A DNA stretch of 64,000 nucleotides, taken from NCBI RefSeq assembly GCF_024211275.1, contig NZ_JAMLDX010000004.1, positions 124,001 to 188,000 of the forward strand. The letters are read 5' to 3'. Under the pieces are notes generated by a model. That model was not told the origin of the DNA and searched no databases. It saw nothing but the letters and a program-made list of their open reading frames with translations. Position numbers and translations under genes: made by a program. Within the stretch, counting starts at the first letter, position 1, and every line of letters begins with the position of its first letter. The DNA comes from Sphingomonas tagetis. Its GTDB lineage: Bacteria > Pseudomonadota > Alphaproteobacteria > Sphingomonadales > Sphingomonadaceae. Shown one piece after another: positions 52,822 through 61,380 of the stretch.

Positions 52822-53826
52822 ATGCACGCCGACGGCACGATCACCATCATGGTCAATGGCGAGCACCGGCGCGTCACGGGCGGCATCACCCTGGCCGAGC
52901 TGGCGAGCGAGCTGGGGCTGGTGCCCGAAAAGGTGGCGGTCGAACGCAACCTCGAGGTGGTGCCGCGCTCGACGCTGGCGCAGGTCCTGGTCGAGGATGG
53001 CGACGAGATCGAGATCGTGCATTTTGTCGGTGGCGGGGATCATGCCGTGGCCGTCGAGGAGGACAGCTGGAGCGTGGCGGGCCAGACCTTCCGCTCGCGG
53101 CTGATCGTCGGGACCGGCAAGTATAAGGACTTCGCGCAGAACGCCGCAGCGGTCGAGGCCTCGGGGGCGGAGATCGTCACTGTCGCGGTCCGGCGGGTGA
53201 ACGTGTCAGACCCGAACGCGCCGATGCTGACCGACTATATCGACCCCAGGAAGATCACCTACCTGCCCAACACCGCGGGCTGTTTCGATGCGGAGAGCGC
53301 GATCCGCACGCTGCGGCTGGCGCGCGAGGCGGGCGGCTGGGAGCTGGTGAAGCTCGAAGTGCTGGGCGAGGCCAAGACGCTGTATCCGGACATGGTCGAG
53401 ACGCTGCGCGCGACCGAGGTGCTGGCCAAGGAAGGCTTCAAGCCGATGGTCTATTGCGTCGACGATCCGATCGCGGCGAAGCGGCTGGAGGACGTGGGCG
53501 CAGTTGCGATCATGCCGCTGGGCGCGCCGATCGGGTCGGGACTGGGCATCCAGAACCTCGTCACGATCCGCCTGATCGTGGAGGGGGCGAACGTACCGGT
53601 GCTGGTCGATGCCGGGGTCGGCACGGCGAGCGACGCGGCGGTGGCGATGGAGCTGGGCTGCGACGGCGTGCTGATGAACACCGCGATCGCCGAGGCGAAA
53701 GACCCGATCCTGATGGCGCGGGCGATGAAGCTCGCGGTTGAGAGCGGGCGGCTGGCCTATCGCAGCGGGCGGATGGGCAAGCGGCGCTATGCCGATCCGT
53801 CGAGCCCGCTGGCGGGGCTTATTTAG
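52822..53826 (+). CDS. thiG: ThiS-ThiG fusion: sulfur carrier plus thiazole synthase
   Basis: A 334-residue protein in two parts. Residues 1-72 are ThiS-like ([12 protein letters not shown]...[16 protein letters not shown]), and 81-334 are ThiG with the Schiff-base Lys177 in [16 protein letters not shown] and [14 protein letters not shown]. ThiG makes the thiazole of thiamine from deoxyxylulose phosphate, glycine imine and ThiS-thiocarboxylate. The diglycine that must carry the sulfur is internal at Gly70-Gly72, so ThiS would have to be cleaved or act differently. No TPP riboswitch motif was found in the 91 bases upstream. Divergent from the CHAT gene. Confidence 0.88.
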   Translation: MHADGTITIMVNGEHRRVTGGITLAELASELGLVPEKVAVERNLEVVPRSTLAQVLVEDGDEIEIVHFVGGGDHAVAVEEDSWSVAGQTFRSRLIVGTGKYKDFAQNAAAVEASGAEIVTVAVRRVNVSDPNAPMLTDYIDPRKITYLPNTAGCFDAESAIRTLRLAREAGGWELVKLEVLGEAKTLYPDMVETLRATEVLAKEGFKPMVYCVDDPIAAKRLEDVGAVAIMPLGAPIGSGLGIQNLVTIRLIVEGANVPVLVDAGVGTASDAAVAMELGCDGVLMNTAIAEAKDPILMARAMKLAVESGRLAYRSGRMGKRRYADPSSPLAGLI

Positions 53827-54403
53827 GCTGGTCCGCTAGCGGCAGCTTTGCGCGAGCGGCCACGCCGTCCAGGAACCTGCAACGCGCCTGCCTGCCGGTG
53901 TCATGCGCATTGGCACGCATGTTTCGGTATGCCGGATCGGGCGAGATCGGCCCAGCGAGCTTAGCTTGCGCGTATTTGCCGCAAATTCGCGCGGCTACTG
54001 TTTCCCTGATGCATCCGTTCAGGAAGTTGATCTGGAATGGTGTCAGGGCATTAGTCAGGTGAGAAGCTTGCCGTTCTCGCAATAGACTCCGCCGATGCGC
54101 TGCACCGGCGCGATGGATCAGTTCAAGGCTGAAATATCTGTCCATGCCGCCCTTGCCTTCGAACAGTTGGTCGAAGCTGTAGCCACATTCCTCGATGCCG
54201 GAATAATCGAGCAAGATGGAAGTCCGAAGCATGAACTCGGCATTCTGCTCGCCCATTGTATCGAGCAGTCGGCCCGCAGCAAAAATCGATCCCGGTTCAT
54301 CGCTGGACGCCATTGCGGCGTGAGCGGCGACCGCAGCTAACGGACCGGCAGCGAAGCCTATGAGCACCGCACTGGCGAGGAGAACAATCAGCTTTCGAAT
54401 CAT
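53819..54403 (-). CDS. Secreted protein of unknown function
   Basis: A 194-residue protein with a signal peptide ([20 protein letters not shown]..., end near AVAAHAA). The mature part is helical with four Cys (ECGYS, NGCIRE, RICGKY, ARCRF), which could form two disulfides. No family recognised. The coding stretch contains more A/T than its neighbours, a possible hint of different origin. ATG at 54403 overlaps the methyltransferase stop (ATGA), so translation is coupled. It converges on thiSG with an 8-base overlap. Confidence 0.68.
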   Translation of the reverse strand: MIRKLIVLLASAVLIGFAAGPLAAVAAHAAMASSDEPGSIFAAGRLLDTMGEQNAEFMLRTSILLDYSGIEECGYSFDQLFEGKGGMDRYFSLELIHRAGAAHRRSLLRERQASHLTNALTPFQINFLNGCIRETVAARICGKYAQAKLAGPISPDPAYRNMRANAHDTGRQARCRFLDGVAARAKLPLADQPK

Positions 54404-54996
54404 ACCCGCCCCACCAGCCACACGGTCATGCCGCCGCAATCGGGGTCCTCGATCTTGTGCGCGATCTCGGCGAGGCCGCTTCTGGCGAACACCGCGCGGT
54501 ATTCGCCGGGGGAGAGGCTGGCGTGGAAGAGTTCTTCGCCTGCGATCTCGCCGATGCTGATGCCACGGTCGGGGCCGGAGTTGAACAGCGCCACGCCGCC
54601 GCGCTTGAGCCACACGCCGATGCGCTGGATCAGCTTTTCCTGCATGTCGGCTTCGAGGTGGAACAGGCTGCTCCACGCGATGATGCCGTCATAGGCCGAG
54701 GATTCGGCGCCGAACTTGCGCATGTCCGCCTCGATCCATTTGTGGCGGAAGAAGCGCGTGCGGGCGAGCGAGATCATCGAGGGGGCGAGATCGATGCCGG
54801 TCAGGCGGTAGCCGCGGTCGACCAGGAACCGGTCGATCGGCTCCCCGCCGCCGCAGCCGAGGTCGAGGATCTCGCCGCCTTTGGGGATGGTGCGGATGAA
54901 GCGTTCGAGCCATTGGCGCTCGGGAAAGGACCGGCGGCGCGCGGCATCGAAGGCATGGGCATGGCGCTGGTAGAGGTCGGCGATCCGGTCAGGCAT
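54400..54996 (-). CDS. Class I SAM-dependent methyltransferase
   Basis: A 198-residue Rossmann-type methyltransferase. SAM motif I is EILDLGCGGGEPIDRF, followed by LTGIDLAPSMISLAR (motif II) and FHLEADMQEKL. The target is not predictable; the size fits small-molecule or lipid methylation. ATG at 54996 gives MPDRIADLYQRHAHAF and has an AAAGGCGG site upstream; a further in-frame start at 55035 adds 13 residues. It overlaps the secreted protein gene downstream. The 263-base gap upstream (54997-55259) holds one candidate regulatory motif. Confidence 0.84.
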   Translation of the reverse strand: MPDRIADLYQRHAHAFDAARRRSFPERQWLERFIRTIPKGGEILDLGCGGGEPIDRFLVDRGYRLTGIDLAPSMISLARTRFFRHKWIEADMRKFGAESSAYDGIIAWSSLFHLEADMQEKLIQRIGVWLKRGGVALFNSGPDRGISIGEIAGEELFHASLSPGEYRAVFARSGLAEIAHKIEDPDCGGMTVWLVGRV

Positions 54997-55116
54997 CGGA
55001 CCGCCTTTCTGACGCTGTGCGCAATCGAACCGCATCCCCCATCGGCTGGCTTTCCCGAACCGAATTTCCTGCCGTCATCATGCGCCAAGTCGTGCGGAAG
55101 ATCAAAGTGGACGGCC

Positions 55117-55131
55117 TTAAGGTTTGGTTAG
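55117..55131. promoter_or_regulatory. CtrA-like motif in the divergent promoter region
   Basis: TTAAGGTTTGGTTAG matches the alphaproteobacterial CtrA full site TTAA-N7-TTAA at seven of eight fixed positions. It lies 129 bases before the RodZ-type HTH gene and about 120 bases upstream of the methyltransferase start. Chance occurrence is possible in a 263-base gap. Confidence 0.3.
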
Positions 55132-55259
55132 GATCGATTCTGCGGGAAGTTGCTGTTTTTCGGCGGCGAACCGAGTCGACTCGTTAATCCTCTTATGCAT
55201 TAATCAGCAGACGCCGGGGCGGTCCCGGCCCCGTCAGCCAGCCGGGGGGCTGAACACCG

Positions 55260-55592
55260 ATGAATGCCATGATCGAGCATCCGATCCTTCCGTTCGCGCA
55301 GGACGAGTGGCGCGTGGAACCGCGTGGCAGCCTGGGCGAGGCGCTGACCGAGGCGCGGCTGCGCTGCGCGATGAGCATCGAGGATGTCGCGGCGGAAACG
55401 CGCGTGCCGGTGCGCTATCTGGCGGCGATCGAGGCGGAGCGGTTCGATCTCATTCCGGCGCTGGTTTACATCAAGGGCTTCGTGCGCGCCTTTGCCCGCG
55501 CGGTGGGCCTGTGCGAGCGCTGGGCCACCGAAGCGGTCAAGGCCGTGCTCGCTGATCGCCGGGGTGACCGGCGGGTAACCGCCGCGGCCTAA
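55260..55592 (+). CDS. RodZ-type helix-turn-helix protein without membrane domain
   Basis: A 110-residue cytoplasmic protein with the HTH_25 domain found at the N-terminus of RodZ: LGEALTEARLRCAMSIEDVA followed by RYLAAIEAERFDLIPALVYI and KGFVRAFARAVGL. Full RodZ continues with a transmembrane helix and periplasmic domain; both are absent here because the frame stops. It may be a truncated RodZ relative or a small DNA- or MreB-binding regulator. Its TAA shares CTAA with the convergent ThDP enzyme's stop. Confidence 0.8.
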   Translation: MNAMIEHPILPFAQDEWRVEPRGSLGEALTEARLRCAMSIEDVAAETRVPVRYLAAIEAERFDLIPALVYIKGFVRAFARAVGLCERWATEAVKAVLADRRGDRRVTAAA

Positions 55593-57238
55593 TTCGCGCG
55601 GATCGCCGCGATCGTGGTCGCGGGCGTGATGATTTCCACGTCGGTCTTGAGATGCAACAACCGCACGCCGGACTGCGCCAGCGCGCGGTCGAGCGCGGGA
55701 GCGAAATCGGCGGTCGTCTCGACGGTTTCCGACCAGCAGCCATAGGCGCGGGCGAGCGCCGCGAAATCGGGGTTGTGCAGCGTGGTGCCGGAGAGGCGGG
55801 CAGGGAACTCGCGCTCCTGATGCATGCGGATCGTGCCATAGGCGCCATTGTCGATGACGAGGACGAGCATGTTCGCGTTGTGCTGGACGGCGGTGGCGAG
55901 TTCCTGTCCGTTCATCAGGAAGTCGCCGTCACCGGCGATGGCAACGATTGGCCGGTCGTCGAAGCGCAGCGCCGCAGCCGTGGCTGCTGGCACGCCATAG
56001 CCCATCGCCCCCGCGGTGGGAGCGAGCTGGCTAGGCTGCATTCCATAGCGCCAGTAGCGGTGCCACCACGCCGAGAAATTGCCAGCGCCGTTGCAGATGA
56101 TCGCATCGCCAATGCGCTCACGCATAGCCAGGACGCACTGGCCGAGGTCCAGCGCGACGCCCGCCCGAGGTTTGGGCGTGGACCATTCGAGATAGTCGGC
56201 ACGCGCCTCGGCGGCGGCGGCATTGGGCCGCTCGGGGAACTCCGCCCGGACGATCTCGATCGCAAACGCGCAGGGATCGGCACAGATCGCGATGTCGGCC
56301 CGATATACGCGGTTGAGTTCGTTAGGGTCGGGATAGACGTGAATGAGGGTCTGGCCGGGATGATCGGGAGTGATCAGGCCATATCCGTCAGTCGTCGCTT
56401 CACCGAGCCGCGCGCCGAGCGCAAGTATCACGTCGGCTTGCTTGATCCGTTGCACCAGCTTGGGATTGGGTCCGTATCCAAGATTGCCGGCCCATGCCCG
56501 CCGGACATTCGGCATCGCATCCTGACGGCGAAAGGCAGCAGCGACCGGAATACCCCAATGCTCAGCAAAATGCCCGAACGCTGCACCAGTCGCGATGTCC
56601 CATCCGGCGCCGCCGACAATAGCGACAGGACGTTCTGCCCGCCGTAGGGTTTTCAGCGTTTCCGTGAGCACTTCGGACGCGAGATAGGTCGTTGGCCGCT
56701 CGATCTTCGGCCGATCCACCGCTTCGACCTCATCGAGCAGCATATCCTCGGGCAGCGCGATCACCACTGGCCCCGGTCTGCCGCTGATCGCGGTGTTCCA
56801 AGCCCGCGCGATATATTCGGGGATGCGGCGGGCGTCCTCGATCCGGGTCGCCCATTTGGCAAGCGGGGCGAACATCGCGGGGAAATCGACTTCCTGAAAG
56901 CCCTCGCGGTCGCGCATGCCGCGCGCGACATCGCCGATGAACAGGATCATCGGAATCGAATCCTGCATCGCGACATGCACGCCAATGCTGGCGTTGGTCG
57001 CACCCGGGCCGCGGGTGACGAAGCAGATGCCGGGGCGGTGCGTCATCGTGCCGTCGGCGCAGGCCATGAACGCCGCGCCGCCCTCTTGCCGGCACGTCAC
57101 CAGATCGACCTGCGGCGTGTCATGCAGCGCGTCGAGCACGGCGAGGAAGCTTTCGCCCGGCACATGGAAGATGCGGTCGCAGCCCTGCGCGACGAGGTTG
57201 TCGACGAGGATGCGGCCGCCGGTGCGAAGCGGGGTCAT
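55589..57238 (-). CDS. ThDP-dependent enzyme, acetolactate synthase-like
   Basis: A 549-residue ThDP enzyme with the usual three domains. The catalytic Glu region is FHVPGESFLAVLDAL, GPGATNASIGVHVAMQDS follows, and the ThDP-Mg motif is IAGDGDFLMNGQELATAVQHN (GDG...N-type, about residues 437-457). No ALS regulatory subunit gene is adjacent, so this may be a catabolic or other 2-oxoacid decarboxylase/ligase rather than the valine-pathway enzyme. ATG at 57238 overlaps the upstream aminopeptidase stop (ATGA); an in-frame start 30 bases further in is weaker. Confidence 0.83.
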   Translation of the reverse strand: MTPLRTGGRILVDNLVAQGCDRIFHVPGESFLAVLDALHDTPQVDLVTCRQEGGAAFMACADGTMTHRPGICFVTRGPGATNASIGVHVAMQDSIPMILFIGDVARGMRDREGFQEVDFPAMFAPLAKWATRIEDARRIPEYIARAWNTAISGRPGPVVIALPEDMLLDEVEAVDRPKIERPTTYLASEVLTETLKTLRRAERPVAIVGGAGWDIATGAAFGHFAEHWGIPVAAAFRRQDAMPNVRRAWAGNLGYGPNPKLVQRIKQADVILALGARLGEATTDGYGLITPDHPGQTLIHVYPDPNELNRVYRADIAICADPCAFAIEIVRAEFPERPNAAAAEARADYLEWSTPKPRAGVALDLGQCVLAMRERIGDAIICNGAGNFSAWWHRYWRYGMQPSQLAPTAGAMGYGVPAATAAALRFDDRPIVAIAGDGDFLMNGQELATAVQHNANMLVLVIDNGAYGTIRMHQEREFPARLSGTTLHNPDFAALARAYGCWSETVETTADFAPALDRALAQSGVRLLHLKTDVEIITPATTIAAIRAN

Positions 57239-58623
57239 GCGGCGTAGCGCGCCTTGAGCATCGCCCACACCGCGCGCAGGCTCATCGCATCGCCGCCCTT
57301 GGGTCGGCCCGGCTTGGGCGTCGGGCGCCAGGCGAACAGGTCGAGATGCGCCCAGGCGATCTCCTTCGGCACGAAGCGGCGCAGGAACAGGGCGGCGGTG
57401 ATCGGTCCGGCGAACGGGCCATCGGGCGCGTTGACCATGTCGGCGATGTCGGACTTGAGCATCTCGTCATACCCGTCCCACAGCGGCAGCCGCCACAAGG
57501 GGTCGTGCTCGCTCGTACCAGCGTCGAGCAACGCCGCGGACAGCGCGTCGTCATTGGCGAACAGCGCGGGCAGTTCCGGGCCGAGCGCCACGCGTGCCGC
57601 GCCGGTCAGCGTCGCGAAATCGAGGATGAGTTGGGGCTTGCCCTCGACCGCCTTGGCCAGCGCGTCGCCCAGGATCAGACGACCTTCGGCATCGGTGTTG
57701 GTGTTCTCGACCGTCAGGCCCTTGCGCGACCGCAGCACGTCGCCCGGACGGAACGCGTTGCCCGATACGGCATTCTCGACCGCCGGGATCAGCAAATGCA
57801 GCCGCACGGGCAGCCGCAGCGCCATGATCACGCCCGCCAGCGCCAGCGCATGCGCCGCGCCGCCCATGTCCTTCTTCATCAGCCGCATCCCGGCGCTCGG
57901 CTTGATGTCGAGCCCACCGGTATCGAAGCAAACGCCCTTGCCGACCAGCGCCAGCCGGGGGTGCTTGGGGTTGCCCCATTCGAGTTCGATCAGGCGCGGA
58001 TCGCGGCCGTTCGCGGCGGCCCGGCCGACCGCGTGGATCATCGGATAGCCTTGCTCGAGTGCGTCGCCGCGGGTGACGGTCAAGGTCGCGCCGGCGGCCT
58101 TGGCCAGCGCGGCCGCTTCCGCCTCCAGCTCGGCAGGCCCCATGTCCGACGCGGGCGTGTTGACCAGGTTGCGGACGGTGAAGGTCGCGGCGGCGAGCGC
58201 GAAGGTTTCGGGGATGCGGCCCGGCTCGCCGGTCAGCAACGTGCGCGGACCGCGGCTGTCCTCATCCTTGCGGTAGCGATCGAACCGGTATTGCGCGAGA
58301 ATCCAGCCGAGCATCGCCGGGCCGGGTTCGCCCTGCGCGAGGCGGTAGGTGCCCGCAGGCAGCTGCTCGCCCAACGAGGCGATACGGTAGGGCGAGGATT
58401 CGGAATCGTCGCACACCAGCAGCATCGACCATTCGTCGGGCGTGTCGCCGGGAAAGATCGCACGGTTGCCCGCCTTGCCGGTCACCTTGTTAGCGGCGAT
58501 CGCGGTGCGCGTGCGCGGCGGTTGGGCGTTGAGCCAGTCGGTCCATTGGTCGGGGTGGACGAGGTGGATGGTGCGCGCGGGCTGGCCGCGGTCGGGCTGC
58601 AGCAATTGGGACAGGTCGGTCAT
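57235..58623 (-). CDS. M17 leucyl aminopeptidase family protein
   Basis: A 462-residue cytosol aminopeptidase. Metal and catalytic motifs are LVGKGVCFDTGGLDIKPSAG (Lys and Asp) and NTDAEGRLILGDALA (about residues 315-329), as in PepA. The N-terminal third is the family's variable domain. It removes N-terminal residues from peptides. ATG at 58623 gives MTDLSQLLQPDRGQ; a longer frame to 58659 adds 12 residues. It overlaps the downstream ThDP enzyme start. Confidence 0.9.
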   Translation of the reverse strand: MTDLSQLLQPDRGQPARTIHLVHPDQWTDWLNAQPPRTRTAIAANKVTGKAGNRAIFPGDTPDEWSMLLVCDDSESSPYRIASLGEQLPAGTYRLAQGEPGPAMLGWILAQYRFDRYRKDEDSRGPRTLLTGEPGRIPETFALAAATFTVRNLVNTPASDMGPAELEAEAAALAKAAGATLTVTRGDALEQGYPMIHAVGRAAANGRDPRLIELEWGNPKHPRLALVGKGVCFDTGGLDIKPSAGMRLMKKDMGGAAHALALAGVIMALRLPVRLHLLIPAVENAVSGNAFRPGDVLRSRKGLTVENTNTDAEGRLILGDALAKAVEGKPQLILDFATLTGAARVALGPELPALFANDDALSAALLDAGTSEHDPLWRLPLWDGYDEMLKSDIADMVNAPDGPFAGPITAALFLRRFVPKEIAWAHLDLFAWRPTPKPGRPKGGDAMSLRAVWAMLKARYAA

Positions 58624-58648
58624 CGCGGCGATGTAAGCACCCCCGCCG

Positions 58649-59572
58649 TCATGGAGCAAGGCGCGTGGCCGGCGCGGTGCAGATGGTCATCGCGCGGTCG
58701 GTCATCGCGACCAGCCGGTTGCGGCTGTCCGCCAGCGCGGCGGGATCGAGACCGCGCTCCTGCGTTTCGAAATTCACATAATCCATGCCGTGCAGCAGCG
58801 CATAGTTGGACAGCGAACCGTCGCTGATGGTGACCTTCTCGAACACAATATTGAAGTCGGCGAGCGCCAGCGCCTTGCCGCAATAGGCGGAGAATGGCGC
58901 GGCGCCATTGCGGTGCGCGACATAGGCGAGGCTGTCGTCGTCATCGAAGGGCCATGCGCGCGCCTGTGACGGGTGCGGCTGCATGACATCGTCGCAGAAG
59001 CGGATCGACACTTCGCCACGGCCTTGCGGATCGCCCTGGTTGCAGCGCGACGCGGTCGTGTCGAAGCCCGGCGCGTTGGTGTGCAGCGCGACGATCGGGC
59101 GCGCGCCGCGGGCGTAATCGGCGAGTACCGTCGCGGCATAACGCGGATAGCCGTCGCGGAAATTGCGGTTGGGATCGATCGGGCGGCCGAACTCGACCGC
59201 GGCATTGCGGCGCGTGCCGTCGCGCTCCTCGGCGATGCCGGAATCGACGATGATGACGACTCCGCCATAGGCGCGGACGCCGGCCAGCGCGGCCTCGAAC
59301 CCGGCATTCTCATTGTCGTGCGGCACGAACCACAGCGGTCCGCGCGGCTGCGCGATATTGGCGATGCGGAACAGCCGCCACGCGCCGCGCTCCTCGCGAA
59401 ACTCGATGCGTGAGACCGTAAGGCCCTTCCATGCCGCCGGATCGCGGTGGCGGGCGAAATCGTCGTCTACAAGCGTCAGCGGATCGACTGGTATCGATGA
59501 TATCCCGGGCGCGGACTGGACCCCGCCAAATGCGATCCAGGCGGCAAGCAGCGCGGCGCAGCGTGGAAACAT
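58649..59572 (-). CDS. Secreted protein, possible M14-like zinc peptidase relative
   Basis: A 307-residue protein with a signal peptide (MFPRCAALLAAWIAFGGVQS). A distant M14 carboxypeptidase pattern is visible: HxxE in PHDNENAGFE (His85, Glu88), NR in DPNRNF (Asn135, Arg136) and a later His in VALHTNAPGF (His164), in the same order as zinc ligands and substrate-binding residues of M14 enzymes. The spacing is compressed, so this is a hypothesis. It lies 25 bases upstream of the aminopeptidase on the same strand. ATG at 59572 chosen for the signal; a start at 59599 is possible. Confidence 0.6.
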   Translation of the reverse strand: MFPRCAALLAAWIAFGGVQSAPGISSIPVDPLTLVDDDFARHRDPAAWKGLTVSRIEFREERGAWRLFRIANIAQPRGPLWFVPHDNENAGFEAALAGVRAYGGVVIIVDSGIAEERDGTRRNAAVEFGRPIDPNRNFRDGYPRYAATVLADYARGARPIVALHTNAPGFDTTASRCNQGDPQGRGEVSIRFCDDVMQPHPSQARAWPFDDDDSLAYVAHRNGAAPFSAYCGKALALADFNIVFEKVTISDGSLSNYALLHGMDYVNFETQERGLDPAALADSRNRLVAMTDRAMTICTAPATRLAP

Positions 59573-59617
59573 CGGCCCAGTGTAGGGCGATCGAGGCAAG
59601 GGATAAACCCGCGTGGT

Positions 59618-60652
59618 TCAGGCCGACGCGCGCCACTCGATCGGGAGGTGAAGCTTGGCCACGCTGCCCTGGACGGCATTGGGCGTCAGCGAAAACTGGC
59701 CGCCGAGTTGCTCGGCGAGCGTGCGCGCGATCTTGAGGCCGAGGCTGTTCGACGCCGCTGCATCGAATCCGGCTGGCAGGCCCACCCCGTCATCAACGAC
59801 CGACAGCAGGAGCTGTTCGCCTTCGAACCCCACATGAACCCCGATTGTGCCGGTCTCACGGTCGGCAAAGCCATGCTCGACCGCGTTGGCGACCGCCTCC
59901 GCGATAATCAGCGCGACCGGGATTGCGGCATGCGCTTCGAGCTGGACGCCCGCTTTGGCTTCGACCGAACACTCGATCCCCGGACGCCCGCCGGCGTTGA
60001 CCAGATCGGCGAGGAGATCGGGCAGAAACCGGTCGAGCGAGAGGTGTGCGCCATCGGGATTATAGAGCTGACGCTGGATTCGCCCGATTGTCTGCAGCTT
60101 GGCGACCGCGTCGGCCAGCGCCTGCGACGCACCGGGGTCCGTGATCCTGCGGCGCTGGAGCGACAGGACCGAGCCGATCATTTGAAGATTGTTCGATACG
60201 CGATGCTGGAGTTCGTGGAACAGCAGCTCGGCATGCGCGGCAAGATCCTCGCCGCGCTGCCGTTCGGCGCGCAGGCGGATATTGGCGCGCTGCATCCAGT
60301 GGATGATCAGAATAGTGAGTGTGACGACCGCAGCATAGACGCCCAGCGCGAACGCAGCGCTGTGCCCTGGCGCTAGGCTCCACAACGGCGGCAGAAAGAA
60401 ATACAGACCGGCTGCCGCGCCGAGCAGCGCCGTGAGCACCCCCGGGCCAGCGCCCAGCAGGAAGGTCGCGATGATCGCAGCCGGAAAGAAGGTGGTGAAG
60501 GGAAAGCCCGAAGGCAGCGCCGGGACAAGTGCGAAGCGAAGCGCGAGCGCCAGGCTGCTGATCGCCAGCGCGGCGCCATAGCGCAACGACGCCCGGTCGC
60601 GCGCCAGCGGCAGGCTTTCCAGGAAGCGGTTCATCCCGTTCGCCAAATGCAT
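59618..60652 (-). CDS. Sensor histidine kinase, HWE/HisKA_2 family
   Basis: A 344-residue membrane kinase. Residues 25-120 hold about four transmembrane helices of the DUF4118 type, then a coiled linker. The phospho-accepting His150 is in FHELQHRVSNNLQMI, the HisKA_2/HWE-type motif, and the ATP domain has EAVANAVEHGFA and DDGVGLP with LGLKIARTLAEQLGG. No response regulator is adjacent. In Alphaproteobacteria such kinases often feed PhyR-type general stress signalling, which is only a possibility here. Start is uncertain: GTG at 60664 or ATG at 60634 are alternatives. Confidence 0.83.
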   Translation of the reverse strand: MHLANGMNRFLESLPLARDRASLRYGAALAISSLALALRFALVPALPSGFPFTTFFPAAIIATFLLGAGPGVLTALLGAAAGLYFFLPPLWSLAPGHSAAFALGVYAAVVTLTILIIHWMQRANIRLRAERQRGEDLAAHAELLFHELQHRVSNNLQMIGSVLSLQRRRITDPGASQALADAVAKLQTIGRIQRQLYNPDGAHLSLDRFLPDLLADLVNAGGRPGIECSVEAKAGVQLEAHAAIPVALIIAEAVANAVEHGFADRETGTIGVHVGFEGEQLLLSVVDDGVGLPAGFDAAASNSLGLKIARTLAEQLGGQFSLTPNAVQGSVAKLHLPIEWRASA

Positions 60653-60699
60653 CCCCCCGGACACCCGTCCGGCGGCGGATCGGGTACCGCGACAGAATG

Positions 60700-60738
60700 C
60701 AACAAAAAAGCCCCCGAAGCCAGCGGCTTCGAGGGCTT
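60700..60738 (-). terminator. Rho-independent terminator of the SWIB-domain gene
   Basis: On the minus strand, AGCCCTCGAAGCC-loop-GGCTTCGGGGGCT forms a 13-base stem with one mismatch and is followed by TTTTTTG. It lies about 31 bases after the SWIB stop and separates it from the histidine kinase gene. Confidence 0.85.
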
Positions 60739-60768
60739 TCGATCGAGCGGCTGTGAAGCCGGCGACGA

Positions 60769-61041
60769 TTACTTGGTGACGTGCTTGGCGATATGCTTGT
60801 TCAGTTCGAACATGGTCGCCTTGTCGCCGCCGAAGACCTTCTTCAGCTTGTCGTCAGCCAGGATCTCGCGCTTGTTGGCGGGGTTCTGGAGATTGTTCTT
60901 CTTGATGTGATCCCACATCTTGCTGACGATCTCGCTGCGGGGCAGCGGGCCGGCGCCGACGATCGCGGCCAGGTCGGCCGAGGGGGTGACGGGCGTCGCG
61001 ATGCCACCACGGGCGCCGCCGGTTGCCTTCTTTTCCGCCAT
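60769..61041 (-). CDS. SWIB/MDM2-domain protein
   Basis: A 90-residue protein that is a single SWIB domain after a basic tail: PLPRSEIVSKMWDHIKKNNL, NPANKREILADDKLKKVFG and ELNKHIAKHVTK. SWIB domains occur in eukaryotic chromatin remodellers and in chlamydial and alphaproteobacterial DNA-associated proteins; the bacterial role is unclear. A strong AAGGAG Shine-Dalgarno lies upstream and a terminator downstream, so it is expressed as its own unit. Confidence 0.88.
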   Translation of the reverse strand: MAEKKATGGARGGIATPVTPSADLAAIVGAGPLPRSEIVSKMWDHIKKNNLQNPANKREILADDKLKKVFGGDKATMFELNKHIAKHVTK

Positions 61042-61078
61042 ATTTTCTTCTCCTTTGGCGAACCGGCGACACGCCGGC

Positions 61079-61285
61079 TCAAATCTTGGTCAGCGCCGAC
61101 GGCTTGTGTGAAGCTTTGCCACCGTTGTCGCTGGTGACGATGTACTGTGGTTCTTCACGCGATGCACGTACTTGATGACCCTTGATGGTGGTATCTGACA
61201 CTTGTTTGTGGAGAACTTCGCCTCTGGCGACCCCTCCATGCGACTTCCATGACACACGGTCGCCCGATTTCAAGTCTTTGGCCAC
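61079..61285 (-). CDS. DUF2945 protein (small SH3/Tudor-like)
   Basis: A 68-residue basic protein: LKSGDRVSWKSHGGVARGEV and PQYIVTSDNGGKASHKPSAL are DUF2945 features, also called the hypervirulence-associated family, with an SH3-like barrel predicted. The function in bacteria is unknown. Start is GTG at 61285, with a strong GGAGGAG 6 bases upstream. It is 37 bases upstream of the SWIB gene on the same strand, and the pair may be co-expressed. Confidence 0.82.
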   Translation of the reverse strand: MAKDLKSGDRVSWKSHGGVARGEVLHKQVSDTTIKGHQVRASREEPQYIVTSDNGGKASHKPSALTKI

Positions 61286-61380
61286 ACCGATTCTCCTCCG
61301 AGGAACAACAAAGCAAGGGCGCGCCGGCTTCCCGGACGCGCCCCCTTTGCCGCTCGACCGGACCGGCTGGTCCCGTTTGC

